35,993 nucleotides of DNA, taken from contig JACDQN010000084.1 in NCBI GenBank assembly GCA_015657575.1, forward strand, positions 1 to 35,993. The letters are read 5' to 3'. This DNA comes from Sphingopyxis sp. (GTDB lineage: Bacteria; Pseudomonadota; Alphaproteobacteria; Sphingomonadales; Sphingomonadaceae). The translations under genes and the position numbers were made by a program. Of this stretch, positions 16,899 to 26,225 are shown in pieces (the stretch's first letter is position 1; every line of letters begins with the position of its first letter). Below the pieces are notes generated by a model. It did no database searches and had not been told where the DNA came from. It was given only the letters and a program-made list of their open reading frames with translations.

Positions 16899-17651
16899 TC
16901 AATCCTTTGCGAGCGGGTTGCGGATCTTGCCGAGACCCGCGGCGATGAGAGCTCCTCCCACGAGAAGAAGCAGCCAGGTGCCAAGCCCGAGACTGATGCC
17001 TGCCGCCATGCGTTCGCGGGCGAAATCGGGAACCATCGACAGAATGGACGAGCGCAGCATGACTACGAGCAGAAAGGCGAAGACCGCCGCTGCGCCGGAT
17101 ACCAGCATCGGCGTGCGCTCGGCTTTACCTGCCCAGGCGGACCACAGCAGCCACAGCGCGGCGAGCGGTGCGGAGAAGCGCAGAATGAGCAGGGTCTGGA
17201 CTGTGTCGAAACCCGACTTGCCACCGCCCAGCATTTCCTGCGCGGCCGCCGCGCGGCCGAGATCGTCCATGGCGTTGCCGAGACCGATCAGGGTCGCGCT
17301 CTGGACCGGAGAGACGAGAGCGGGAAGAAAGCATCCCAGCAGAAGGACAAGGGCAAGCGGAACAGCAAGGGATTTCGTGAACAACTTGGCGATCCGGGCA
17401 CCCTGCTCCGATTCCGCGAGTCCGCCAATATCGGCGCCGATCGTTCCCAGCGCCGCCAGTGCCGCGCCGGTAACCGGGTAGATTTCCCGTGCCGCGCCAT
17501 CGTCGCTTTCGAAATCGACCGTCATGCCAGAAACTGGCAGCTTCTCGCCGCCGCGCCAATCGGCCCGTTCGAACTTGTGGCGCGTGCCGTCCTCGGCGGT
17601 TATCGCCCCATTGCCGGCCGCGTCGTCGTATCCGAGAATCTTGCCCTTCAT
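16899..17651 (-). CDS. Cold-shock-like domain fused to a four-helix membrane domain
   Basis: This is a 250-residue protein. Residues 1-60 (MKGKILGYDDAAGNGAITAE onward, ending VDFESDDGAAREIYPV) follow the cold-shock/OB-fold pattern of G.I..YD...G.G.I..EDG, but lack the aromatic RNP motifs of true CspA. Hydrophobic segments follow at about residues 92-112, 152-173, 182-204 and 222-244, so four helices are likely. Proteins with this architecture occur in proteobacteria without assigned function. It is the first gene of the envelope operon and its promoter region (17652-17840) is shared with the divergent kinase gene. Confidence 0.8.
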   Translation of the reverse strand: MKGKILGYDDAAGNGAITAEDGTRHKFERADWRGGEKLPVSGMTVDFESDDGAAREIYPVTGAALAALGTIGADIGGLAESEQGARIAKLFTKSLAVPLALVLLLGCFLPALVSPVQSATLIGLGNAMDDLGRAAAAQEMLGGGKSGFDTVQTLLILRFSAPLAALWLLWSAWAGKAERTPMLVSGAAAVFAFLLVVMLRSSILSMVPDFARERMAAGISLGLGTWLLLLVGGALIAAGLGKIRNPLAKD

Positions 17652-17840
17652 ACGCCCCCCTTTCCTCCCCGAAGACCAGCCGTAGCGTTCGGGCGATTGG
17701 CCCGGCGACAGGGTCTTTTCCTACAAGGCGAAGGCGCCGGTGTTACGTGCCTCCCGAAGCGGAAGGGCTATTCCCGAGCGTCCTCAAAGTCTTGAACCGG
17801 CTCTAAAGAATTTCTAAAGTCGGCTTGCAGGGGGAAAGAA

Positions 17841-20560
17841 ATGACGCAATCCGGCTCGTCTCGCCGACGGCGCAGGCTCTGGAAATTCTCGGGTGCGGAG
17901 TTCGACGAGGCGAGCTGGGCGCTCCGCGTCGAGGGGCAGACGGTGACGCTCGAGGGCAAGCCGCTGGAGGTTCTTCACGAACTGCTGCTACGCGCTGGCG
18001 AGGTCGTTACCAAGGACGAGATTCTCGACGCAGTCTGGCCGGGTGTGACGGTCGTCGAAGGTTCGCTTCCGACCGCTATCTCCAAATTGCGCAAGGCGCT
18101 CGGCGCCGGACGCGAGCAGGTCATCGAGACGATTCCGCGCGTCGGCTACAAGCTCGCCAGCCCGGTCGCGATCGAGAGCGTCGAGGCCCCGCTCGCTCCG
18201 CGCTTTACCTTCCTCGCAGGCGATATCGTTCCGGGACGCAAACAGTGGCAACTCGTTGAGCCGCTAGGTGACAGCGGTGCCGAAGATGTCTGGCTTGCCC
18301 GGCATGAAAAGACCGGTGAAACGCGCGTCTTCAAATTTGCCGATGCCCCCGACCGGCTTCGCGGTCTGAAGCGGGAGGCAGCGCTGACGCGGCTGCTGTT
18401 CGCAGGCCTCGGCAAGACGGCTCCGCTGCCACCTCTCCTTGAATGGAATTTCGAGGCTTCGCCTTTCTTTCTGGAATATGGTTATGGCGGCCGCGATCTG
18501 ACCGCATGGGCGGCGGAACATGGCGGGCTTCCGAAAATCCCGCTGGAGAAGCGCCTCGCAGTGGCGGCGATGATCGCGCGGGCCGTGGCGCGCATGCATG
18601 ACCTGGGCGTTCTTCACAAGGATCTGAAACCCGCCAACATCCTTGTCGCGTCCGAAGACGGAATCGATACGATCCGGCTCGCCGATTTCGGGAGTGGCCG
18701 CCTCCTCGATGATACGGTGTTCGCCAGCTTTCAGATTACCGATCCGGGATCGCTCGATCCGGACCTCGCACGAGACGAGCCGCGCTCGGGTACCCTGGCA
18801 TATCGCGCGCCTGAACTTGTCGGCGATGCCGTGCCGACGGTGAAGAGCGATATCTACGCGATCGGCATGATCCTCTATCAATTGGCGGTCGGGGATTTCT
18901 CCGCATCACTCGCTCCGGGTTGGGAGAGCCGTATCGCCGATCCGGTGCTGCGGGGCGACATTCTGGCGGCGGCTGAAGGTGACCCCGAGGCGAGGCTCAC
19001 CAGTGCCATTGTGGTCGCCGAACGACTTGAGACCTTGGAAAAGAGGCAAGACAAAGCTCGGATCGAGGCCGAGCAGAGTGCCGATCGGGAAAGGGCGCGA
19101 CGAGAAGAAGAAAGGCGCGCAGCAAGACGCCCCTGGATCCGGCTCGCTTTTGCGAGCTTGGTGGTGGGATTTGCCGCCTCTGTCCTTTTCGGGCTTTTTG
19201 CATGGCACCAGCGAGGTGCCGCATTGGCTGCGCTTGATCAGGCCGAAACAAGTTATGCCTTTGTTGCAGAAGAGATTCTGTCGAGCCCCGACCCCGCCAA
19301 ATCGGGTGCGGAGGAAACGGTTCTCGACGCGGTGAAACGGGCGAGCGCGAGCATCGATACACGTTATGCGAAATCGCCGGCAACAGCGGCACGGCTCCAT
19401 CTCGCGGTGGCGCGTGCTTTCCACCAGCGGAGTGACTTCGACACAGCCCGCGCCGAATATGCCCGCGCAGCCACGCTGTTCCAGGCGGCCGGCAAGACCG
19501 ACAACGAGGATGCCGTGGTCGGGCGCTCGGCAGCATTCATCTCGACGCCACTTCGGGCCAGCCCGAGCGCCTCGACGCGGCTGGCGCCGCCCTTGCGAAG
19601 GAAGCGGCGCGGCTCGGCGAAAAAACCAACGATGGACGCATCGGTTTTGCGTTCGCGCAGGCAGAAGGTGCCTATGCCTATATGGCCGATGTCGAGCGAT
19701 CGGAGCAGGCGTTTCGCCGGGCTGTCGCAATCGGGTCGGCGTCGGGATCACGTGTGCAGCCGACGCAATTGCTCAAGGCGCGTTCATCACTGGTGCTGAC
19801 GATGTTGCGGTTGGGGCAGGTGAAGGACGCGGAGCCGATGGCGCGCGCTATCGTCGCCGATTCAACCCGTATAAGGGGTGCGTCGCACCCCGATACACTG
19901 GTGACCCGCCAGCATTGGGTCAATGCCCTCTCGATGCTCGGTGAGCATGGCCGCAGTCTCCGCGAAAGCGGTGCGCTTCTTGCGGAGATGCAAAAGCGGT
20001 TCGGTCGCGACCATCGCTTCACCCTGGCTCTCCATTCGGCGCGGTTCGAGAGCCTCGCAGCGCTGGGCCGCCATGACGAGGCCGCCGCGGAAGCGAAAAG
20101 AGTCTGGGAGGGAGCTGCTGTGCAAGCCGGCCCGCTCTCGCACCAGGCGATCGTGGGTCAGAACGATTATGCATCGGCGCTGTGCCAGACCAGTCGGCGG
20201 CGGGAGGCGCTGCCATTGCTTCAGGATGCGGCGGCAAAGACCATGAGCGCATTCGGCCGCGATTACGCCCTGACCCACACGGTTCGATTCTATCTCGGCG
20301 AATGTTTTATAGCCAACCGCCGTTTCGCTGACGCCGAGTCGGCATTTTCAGCGGTCGATTCAAAGAAGGTAGCGGAACTGACCGGACGTCCGCACTTCGC
20401 GGCGACGCTCGCAGTTGCGCGCTCGGAAGCGGTCCTGGGACTGGGCGATCGCCAGAAAGTCCGAGTGCTGCTCGACACCGCCGACAAGGCGAGCGGCGGT
20501 TCGGAAGATCCTGAACTGCAGCAGCGGCTCGGACGGATACGGAAATCGCTCGGGGGATGA
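17841..20560 (+). CDS. Winged-helix / Ser-Thr kinase / TM / TPR-like sensor protein, one apparent frame break
   Basis: After correction this is a ~906-residue protein. Residues 10-115 form an OmpR/CadC-type winged helix (LEGKPLEVLHELLLRAGE, then VIETIPRVGYKLA). Residues ~135-400 are a Ser/Thr kinase with Lys in RVFKFAD (~165), catalytic loop VLHKDLKPANILV (~256-268), ADFGSGR (DFG, ~282) and AYRAPELVG. A charged coiled-coil stretch follows, then one membrane helix at ~433-453 and helical repeats. The first frame ends in non-family sequence, while SIHLDATSGQPERLDAAGAA continues one frame back from about 19532. One base lost near 19520-19531 explains this. The end is TGA at 20558-20560. A GGGGGAAAG site precedes ATG 17841. 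The protein could bind DNA while anchored and phosphorylating; the divergent envelope operon is the obvious target (inference). Confidence 0.85.
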
Positions 20561-20941
20561 AATTCGGATGTCGGTGGTAATGATGATCGAGCGTCCCCGA
20601 CGGATGGGATTCCGACGCTTCGCGACGCAGGTTGGTTCTTTCTCCAACCCGTGAACCGCTCAACTTTCGCAGGCTCGCTGCTAATATCCGAAATGTCCGG
20701 TTCGCGATCGCCCGAGCCACAAGTTGACAGTCTGCCGGCCAGACCCGACCCTACCGGCCGAGCCGGACAGCTCCAAGACCCGCGGTCTGGATGCGAACCC
20801 AAAAAAATACTGGCTAGATCGCGTGGTGCCCGACGGTAGGACTAGGATTGGTCATCTTTCGGTCATGGGCGGATTGAGCGTCGGGGGGAGGTTTCGAATG
20901 CGGGCGATATATAGGGTTTTCGTGTCGGCGGGATTACGCGC
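20561..20941. other. Intergenic region before mlaA
   Basis: No gene is supported here. A GGGGGAGG site at about 20884-20891 precedes ATG 20898, which opens a short frame (MRAIYRVFVSAGLRA) stopping at 20945. With one further missing base this would join the mlaA frame and supply a better signal-peptide start for it. Confidence 0.4.
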
Positions 20942-21984
20942 GTGAGCAGCGTTACAGCCATGACGGCGCTTCTTTTGCTGTCCGGGACACCGCCAGTCTC
21001 CAACGAAGTCATGCAGGATGACGCAGTTAAGACGGAAGCGCATCTGGCGGCGAGCGACCCGCTGCCGCCGGTGGTTCTGCCGCCAATCGAAGTGATCCCG
21101 GTTCCGGATCCCGAGGTAACTTCCACGCCTGAGGAAAAGGCCGCTGTGGAGAGCGCGGCGTCTTCAGATGACATTTTGGTGACCGCGCGCGGTGACGCAC
21201 CTCCGGGCGACCCCCTGCAGGGGTCAACATAACATCATATACGATTGTCCAGTCGGTCGATAAGGCGTTTGTCGCCCCCGTCGCCAAAGGCTATCAAAGC
21301 ATCGTCCCCGAACCCGTTCGCGACGGACTTGGCAATGCGCTGCGGAACCTCAGCGAGCCGGTCAATTTTCTGAATTTCCTGTTGCAGTTCAAGATCGGCA
21401 AGGCTGCCGAGACGTTTGGTCGCTTCGCGGTCAATACGACATTTGGAGTGGCGGGCCTTTTCGATGTTGCAAAAACTAAGCCTTTCAATCTTCCCTACCG
21501 CCGCAATGGCTTTGCCAACACAATGGGCTTCTACGGCGTAAAACCGGGCCCTTTTCTCTACCTTCCGCTCATTGGTCCGACGACCCTGCGTGATTTGGCC
21601 GGCAACAGCATCGATCTGCTCGTTGTGCCGACCGCTGTCGGGAAGCCTTTCGACCGTCCGGCCTATGCGATTCCAACCAACATAATCAGACAGCTCAACG
21701 ATCGTATCGAGCGCGATTCCGAGATCTTACGCCTGCAGCAAGAGAGCCTCGACCCCTACGTCGAGATACGCACTCTTTATCTGGAAATGCGGCAAGGAGA
21801 AATCGAGGCGTTGAAGAGCGGCCGATACGAAAAGCCGATAGCCCACGCGACGGAACCAGCGACTAGCCTGTCCGTGCCTTTGCCTTTCTCCACGAGTTCG
21901 GCTGCCGGCGAACCCGCAGAGGTCGAAACGCCATTGTCGGATTCCTTGTCTTTCACTCCTGCATCATCGGTGACGCCGTTTTGA
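20942..21984 (+). CDS. mlaA: MlaA-family outer-membrane lipid-asymmetry protein, frame broken by an apparent 1-nt deletion
   Basis: The N-terminal part (from GTG 20942, or ATG 20898 if another base is missing) is hydrophobic and then proline-rich, ending GDPLQGST before a TAA. One frame back, from about 21222, it continues NITSYTIVQSVDKAFVAPVA, VPEPVRDGLGNALRNLSEP, FAVNTTFGVAGLFDVA and LIGPTTLRDLAG, all MlaA hallmarks. The family motif DPLxGFN is restored exactly by one extra T after GGGG at 21221-21224 (GGGGTTCAAC), giving DPLQGFN. MlaA sits in the outer membrane as a doughnut and removes misplaced phospholipids from the outer leaflet towards MlaC. No lipobox Cys is seen near the N-terminus. 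The C-terminal tail is low-complexity. It is an isolated gene with no mlaBCDEF nearby. Confidence 0.85.
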
Positions 21985-22173
21985 GGTTGCGACCTGACGA
22001 CAAGAGTTGACGCTTGGCGCCCTAAGTCTCGCAAACCCTTGCCGACGATCGAGCTGGCGCACTCCCATGGTCGCCCAGCAATCCGACCGGCCCAATTTTT
22101 TTTGGGGCATCACACCGCGGTCAAGCATGCCATGGGTTGCAAACGGGCGGGAGGGGCCCGGCATGGGGGCAAT

Positions 22174-22452
22174 ATGTTGGATGCATTTGAGACGGCCAGC
22201 GCATTGACGGCATCACAAAGCCGTCGCTTGACGGAATTGGCACGCGCGCGGCAGGCCATGCCGTGGGTGTCAGGTGACGAGCGGTTGCGCTCCTTGACCT
22301 TGGTCCGCCGGATGGGATGGCTTCACTCTTCAAAAGTGATCGAAATTAGCGGATGGGGCTGGGCGGTTGCACTCCACTTGGAGACTTCCGCAAAGGCCGA
22401 GCGTCCTCGAAGCCGCGGCAAGCGCGAGGGCGGAGCGACCCTGTCTTCGTAG
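22174..22452 (+). CDS. Small hypothetical protein
   Basis: This is a 92-residue reading frame from ATG 22174, with GGGGGC close upstream. It contains LTASQSRRLTELARARQAMP and RRMGWLHSSKVIEISGWGWA. The regular Leu/Arg helix followed by a Gly/Trp-rich strand looks protein-like, but I do not recognise it and its codon use is not decisive. It lies alone between mlaA and the histidine kinase. Confidence 0.4.
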   Translation: MLDAFETASALTASQSRRLTELARARQAMPWVSGDERLRSLTLVRRMGWLHSSKVIEISGWGWAVALHLETSAKAERPRSRGKREGGATLSS

Positions 22453-22567
22453 ACGGAGCTTGTTTTGGGGCGGCCCGAACGGGGACACTTGCGCTGCAGT
22501 TTCTTTGCCTGGCTTCGGCTGATTGAACCTATCTCGCGTCAATATGGGTGTCGCGATTTCACACGTG

Positions 22568-22604
22568 AAACGGGGCCGGGCGCGAATGGCACCCGGCCCC
22601 GTTT
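22568..22604. terminator. Strong hairpin, probable terminator
   Basis: AAACGGGGCCGGG (22568-22580) and CCCGGCCCCGTTT (22592-22604) are perfect 13-bp arms around an 11-base loop. The flanking A and T runs are symmetrical, so it could stop transcription from either side. It lies between the small hypothetical gene and the histidine kinase, which argues against starting the kinase as far upstream as its frame is open. Confidence 0.65.
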
Positions 22605-22843
22605 ACCGAACCGTCCGATCAGGGTCGCGAAGATCGGAGAACCGGCCCGGAAACCAATCTCTTCGGTTGCGGTGCGCCTATATTGGCCAAGGCGGTTGCG
22701 TCTACCCAATGTTTATTGGGGTGGTCGGCGAACGTCCGAGGGTGAGCTTTTCCGGCGCTTACGCGGCAGGCCGCCCGAACGCGCGATGCGGTATTTCAAT
22801 TGCATTTGACTCCGATGAGGCGACCCGCAAGACACTTCGTCCC

Positions 22844-25078
22844 ATGTCGATGGGGCGATTGCTGTTCTTTCTTGCGCTGCTGATCTTTGCAGGCGCCGCG
22901 CATGCTGAGACTGCCCCGTCGGTCGCGCTTCGAGCGGGTGCCGACGCGCCTTCGCTTGCACCCTATATTCGCTATGGGACCGGCCTTGCCGATCCGGGCG
23001 GGATGGACGCGGCGACGCTTCTCGAGCGTGCGGGTGAACGGATAAACGGACCGACTATCCACTTCGGGCCGCCCGGTAGGAAGACAACGGTGGTTCTGAA
23101 GGTCCGCAATGAGGGGCCTTCCCAAGGGAGCTGGATTTTCACCACCGGACGCGGATCGCTGAAATATATCCGGATATACGAGGCTGCAGGTGGCGCGCTG
23201 TCACCGATCGTGGACGGGAACGACCCCGCGGCCGTCAGCGAAAATCTACTGACCTATCAGGCTTTCAGTTCCGAGCTTGTCCTCGATCCCGGACAGGAAA
23301 AGCTGCTCGTCGTCGATTTCCTCTCGGAAAATTCGACCTATATGCCGCTCAAGATCCAGACTTACGGCACCTTCTTCAAGCAACGCCGCGCCAATATCGC
23401 GATGGTGTCGGCGGTCGTTGTCGGGGCCATCGTCCTCATTTTCCTCAACATGCTCTTCTTTGGGGCAAGCGGGCACCGCGAATTCGCATGGCTCGCCGCG
23501 GCGCAACTTTTCTTTGCGCTCAATACCATCCACTCCGAAGGCTATTTCACGATCTTCCTCCTTGCGAACCAGCCGCTCGCCGGGGTGGCGGTCGAGGATT
23601 TCATCAAATGCGGGTTCGCCGCCGCGATGATGCAGTTCGGTAGAAGCTTCCTTGCGACGCGCCGTCATTTCCCGCGCCGCGACCTCGCCCTCCGCTTGCT
23701 GATCGGAGCGGCCGCCGCCATCATGATCCTTCAGTTCGGCCTGGCATTTTATCCGCCCGCCATCCGATGCGCTCCATATCGCTACGTGGCTGGTAACGGT
23801 CGGCGCGGCTCTTTTCTTACCCTTCATAGGGTATGCGGCGATGCGGATCCATGGACGGCAGCTGTGGCCGCTCTTTGCCGGGTGGGGCAGTCTCGCCCTT
23901 TTCATCATCTATGCGCGATCGCGTCGATGGGGTGGTTCGAATGGCTGCCGATCAACTGGCATCTTGCGGGGCCCGTGGGCCTGTTCGAGGCGGTCATGGT
24001 CACGCTCGCTCTCGGCATGAATTTGCGCAAGATCCAGCGAGACAAGCTGGCAGCCGACCAGAACTATGCGCGCTCGCTGAAGGAGCGGGTGCTGATCAGC
24101 GAGGAGGCTGCACGGCTGGCCGAGGACAAGGCGGACGCGCTGGCCACGATCCACAGCCAGAATGCGCTGCTCCATGCCTCCGGGCACGACAGTCAGCAAG
24201 TGATCCTTGCGCTCAACAGCGCCATCGAGGTCTTGGGGCAGGGCAACGCCGAAGACCGCCACGCGGACCTTCGCGCGATGCTCAAAAGCTCGGCAGCCTA
24301 TCTTGAACAGATCGTGTCGACGACGATGTCGGGCGCAGCGATCGGCGGCGACAGCCGGTTCGTCGCGCTTGGTGCTTTCAGGGGCAGCGCGCTGGCGGAG
24401 CCGCTCGTGATGATGTTCAAGGCCCCCTTTGCAGAAAAGGGGCTGACGTTGAGCTATGATATGGAAGGCGACTTCCATCTCGTGACCGACAGGCCGCTGT
24501 TGATGCGTGCGCTTGCCAACCTTCTCAGCAACAGTTTCGAATATAGCGTGGCAGGGGGCACACGGCTGACGATCGGCAGGGAAGCCGAATGGGCGGTCGT
24601 TCGCATCGTCGACACCGGCGTCGGGATGACCGCCGAAACGCTCGCGGCCCTGTCGCGGCCAGCAGACGGCCGACTCTATCCCGGCGAAGGTGCGCGGGGA
24701 AGCGGTTCGGGGTTCCGCGCGGCGCGCAGGCTCGTCGAAGGTCTCGGCGGGACGGTAGAAATATTGTCGTCGACGCGATCGGGTACCGACATATGCGTGA
24801 AGGTCCCGCAAGCCTTTGCCATTGTCGAGCCGTGCGATATCGGCGACCTGCGCGCGGCCTTGCCGGACTGGGAATTTCTGGACTTTGACCATCGCGAAAT
24901 GTTCGATCAGGCGCTCGCGGACAGTCCCAATCCGCGGCGCTGGATCGCAGCTGCCACTTTCGATGAAAGCACGGTGACGCGGGGCCGGCTCGGAGATGCG
25001 GTCGGTCTCATGCTCGTGAAGCCGCTCGTGCACGAAATGACGAGCCATCCGCTTCTTGCAGGTTCAGAGCAGCCCTAG
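22844..25078 (+). CDS. 7TMR-DISM sensor histidine kinase, three apparent 1-nt deletions
   Basis: The start is taken at ATG 22844 (MSMGRLLFFLALLIFAG, signal peptide to AHAET). A periplasmic DISMED2-like beta domain follows (SQGSWIFTTGRGSLKYIRIY), then seven hydrophobic segments. In the middle (about 23757-23925) the main frame encodes non-family sequence, while an adjacent frame gives DALHIATWLVTVGAALFLPF and LWPLFAGWGSLALFIIYA. Adding one C at each of two CC runs (23752-23765) and one near 23917 restores it, for ~745 residues. The kinase core has the H-box HASGHDSQQ (His ~449), N-box LANLLSNSFEYS, G1 VDTGVGM and a glycine-rich G2. The last ~80 residues resemble a degenerate receiver. The 3' end overlaps the convergent response regulator by 15 bp. 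Confidence 0.87.
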   Translation: MSMGRLLFFLALLIFAGAAHAETAPSVALRAGADAPSLAPYIRYGTGLADPGGMDAATLLERAGERINGPTIHFGPPGRKTTVVLKVRNEGPSQGSWIFTTGRGSLKYIRIYEAAGGALSPIVDGNDPAAVSENLLTYQAFSSELVLDPGQEKLLVVDFLSENSTYMPLKIQTYGTFFKQRRANIAMVSAVVVGAIVLIFLNMLFFGASGHREFAWLAAAQLFFALNTIHSEGYFTIFLLANQPLAGVAVEDFIKCGFAAAMMQFGRSFLATRRHFPRRDLALRLLIGAAAAIMILQFGLAFYPPAIRCAPYRYVAGNGRRGSFLTLHRVCGDADPWTAAVAALCRVGQSRPFHHLCAIASMGWFEWLPINWHLAGPVGLFEAVMVTLALGMNLRKIQRDKLAADQNYARSLKERVLISEEAARLAEDKADALATIHSQNALLHASGHDSQQVILALNSAIEVLGQGNAEDRHADLRAMLKSSAAYLEQIVSTTMSGAAIGGDSRFVALGAFRGSALAEPLVMMFKAPFAEKGLTLSYDMEGDFHLVTDRPLLMRALANLLSNSFEYSVAGGTRLTIGREAEWAVVRIVDTGVGMTAETLAALSRPADGRLYPGEGARGSGSGFRAARRLVEGLGGTVEILSSTRSGTDICVKVPQAFAIVEPCDIGDLRAALPDWEFLDFDHREMFDQALADSPNPRRWIAAATFDESTVTRGRLGDAVGLMLVKPLVHEMTSHPLLAGSEQP

Positions 25079-25681
25079 CTCCTGAGCTCGCTCGACGATC
25101 TTCCGATTGCTCGGAGCTTCGAGTTTCCGGCGAAGTTCGGCGATGTGAAAAGAAACGGTCGGCTGGGCTATGGCAAGCCGGTAGCTGATCTCCTTGTTGC
25201 TCTCGCCCTGGCCGAGATAATGAAGGATCGCCATCTGGCGCGAGGACAGGCTGACGGGCAATTGCTGGTGACGCCCGAACGCATCGCGCATGCGCGGCGC
25301 GATATAAAGCTCGCCCGCCAGTGCCGCGTCGCAGGCCTCGATAATCTCCGACGGCGCATCGGCTTTGCTGACCACGCCGCGCGCACCGAGCTTCAGCGCA
25401 TAGTCGACCTCGGCGAATTGCGTTTCGCCGGTGAGAATGATGACGGTCATGTCGTGGGCGCCGACGATGTCGGCGAGGACATTGACGCCGCGAACATCGG
25501 GCATGTTGAGGTCGAGGAGCACCAGATCGACGGGCTCGGACTGTAGAAACGCTCCCACCGTCGCTCCCCTGTCGAGGGTGCCGACGATCCGAAAACGCTC
25601 GTGGGGCGCAAAGAGAAGCCGCAGTCCGGACTGCACGATCGGATGATCGTCGACGATCAAAATCCTGTGGGGTGCAGTCAT
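25064..25681 (-). CDS. NarL/LuxR-type response regulator
   Basis: This is a 205-residue protein starting MTAPHRILIVDDHP. Receiver residues are Asp11, Asp12, phospho-acceptor Asp57 in LLDLNMPD, Thr in IILTGE and Lys in VSKAD. The C-terminal LuxR-type HTH reads LSSRQMAILHYLGQGESNKE then TVSFHIAELRRKL. The start at 25681 has only a weak site (GGAACC). It probably receives phosphate from the convergent histidine kinase. Its own start faces csgF across a 544-bp AT-rich region, so it is a good candidate regulator of curli, the role CsgD (also a LuxR-type protein) plays in enterobacteria (inference). Confidence 0.93.
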   Translation of the reverse strand: MTAPHRILIVDDHPIVQSGLRLLFAPHERFRIVGTLDRGATVGAFLQSEPVDLVLLDLNMPDVRGVNVLADIVGAHDMTVIILTGETQFAEVDYALKLGARGVVSKADAPSEIIEACDAALAGELYIAPRMRDAFGRHQQLPVSLSSRQMAILHYLGQGESNKEISYRLAIAQPTVSFHIAELRRKLEAPSNRKIVERAQELGLL

Positions 25682-26225
25682 CGAGGGTTCCAATCGTTTA
25701 TGGTGCAACGCGAATGCCGCAACCCGTCCAAGTTCCACAACCCGGAAAAAACTTGGGGGCGGCATGCGGTTCGCGCGCTGCACCGCGACCCCAAATTAAT
25801 TCGGGGTTGTTGGCGGCGCGCGCGAGCGGCACAGGGTAAAGGGAAAGCCGGCAGCATGGGGGTGCAAGTGCCGCGGACATGGTGGTGCCTTCGCAGGGAG
25901 CGCGCTTACGTCCTTGGCGTACCATAAATATTGATCGAATATTTTCACAGAAATTCAGGTAAAATGTCACGATACTGAAATAAGAATTTCAGCACGTTGT
26001 GTATTTGTGCCTTATTACCCCTTAACAAGTTTTCATTTGCAACCTATTGTGATGGAACTGTTGGAAATCTATGCCCTGAAAAATGTGATCAATATTTTTT
26101 CCGAAGCCGTACTAAATTGGCACGGGCTCTCATTTCGTCGCAATAGGGCTTCCCATAATAACTTAACTTTCTATTAACTCCGCCACGAGTCGCCGAACCG
26201 GTCCAGCAAAGGCCGGGGGAAATCT
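25682..26225. promoter_or_regulatory. AT-rich divergent control region upstream of csgF
   Basis: This is a 544-bp gene-free stretch that becomes markedly AT-rich from about 25920 to 26190, in contrast to the GC-rich surroundings. It contains three symmetry elements. AAATATT-GATCG-AATATTT lies at 25926-25944 and CTGAAAT-AAGA-ATTTCAG at 25975-25992. A GATCAATATT at 26087-26096 is the reverse complement of AATATTGATC at 25927-25936. Long AT-rich leaders with several binding sites are typical of curli promoters. Confidence 0.6.

Noticed and set aside
21220-21230. Programmed frameshift in mlaA
   Set aside because: There is no slippery heptamer or conserved use of frameshifting in this family; several unrelated genes in the window show the same kind of one-base loss.
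22523-22843. N-terminal extension of the histidine kinase to 851 residues
   Set aside because: The extension spans a perfect 13-bp terminator-like hairpin and would bury the signal peptide at 22844.
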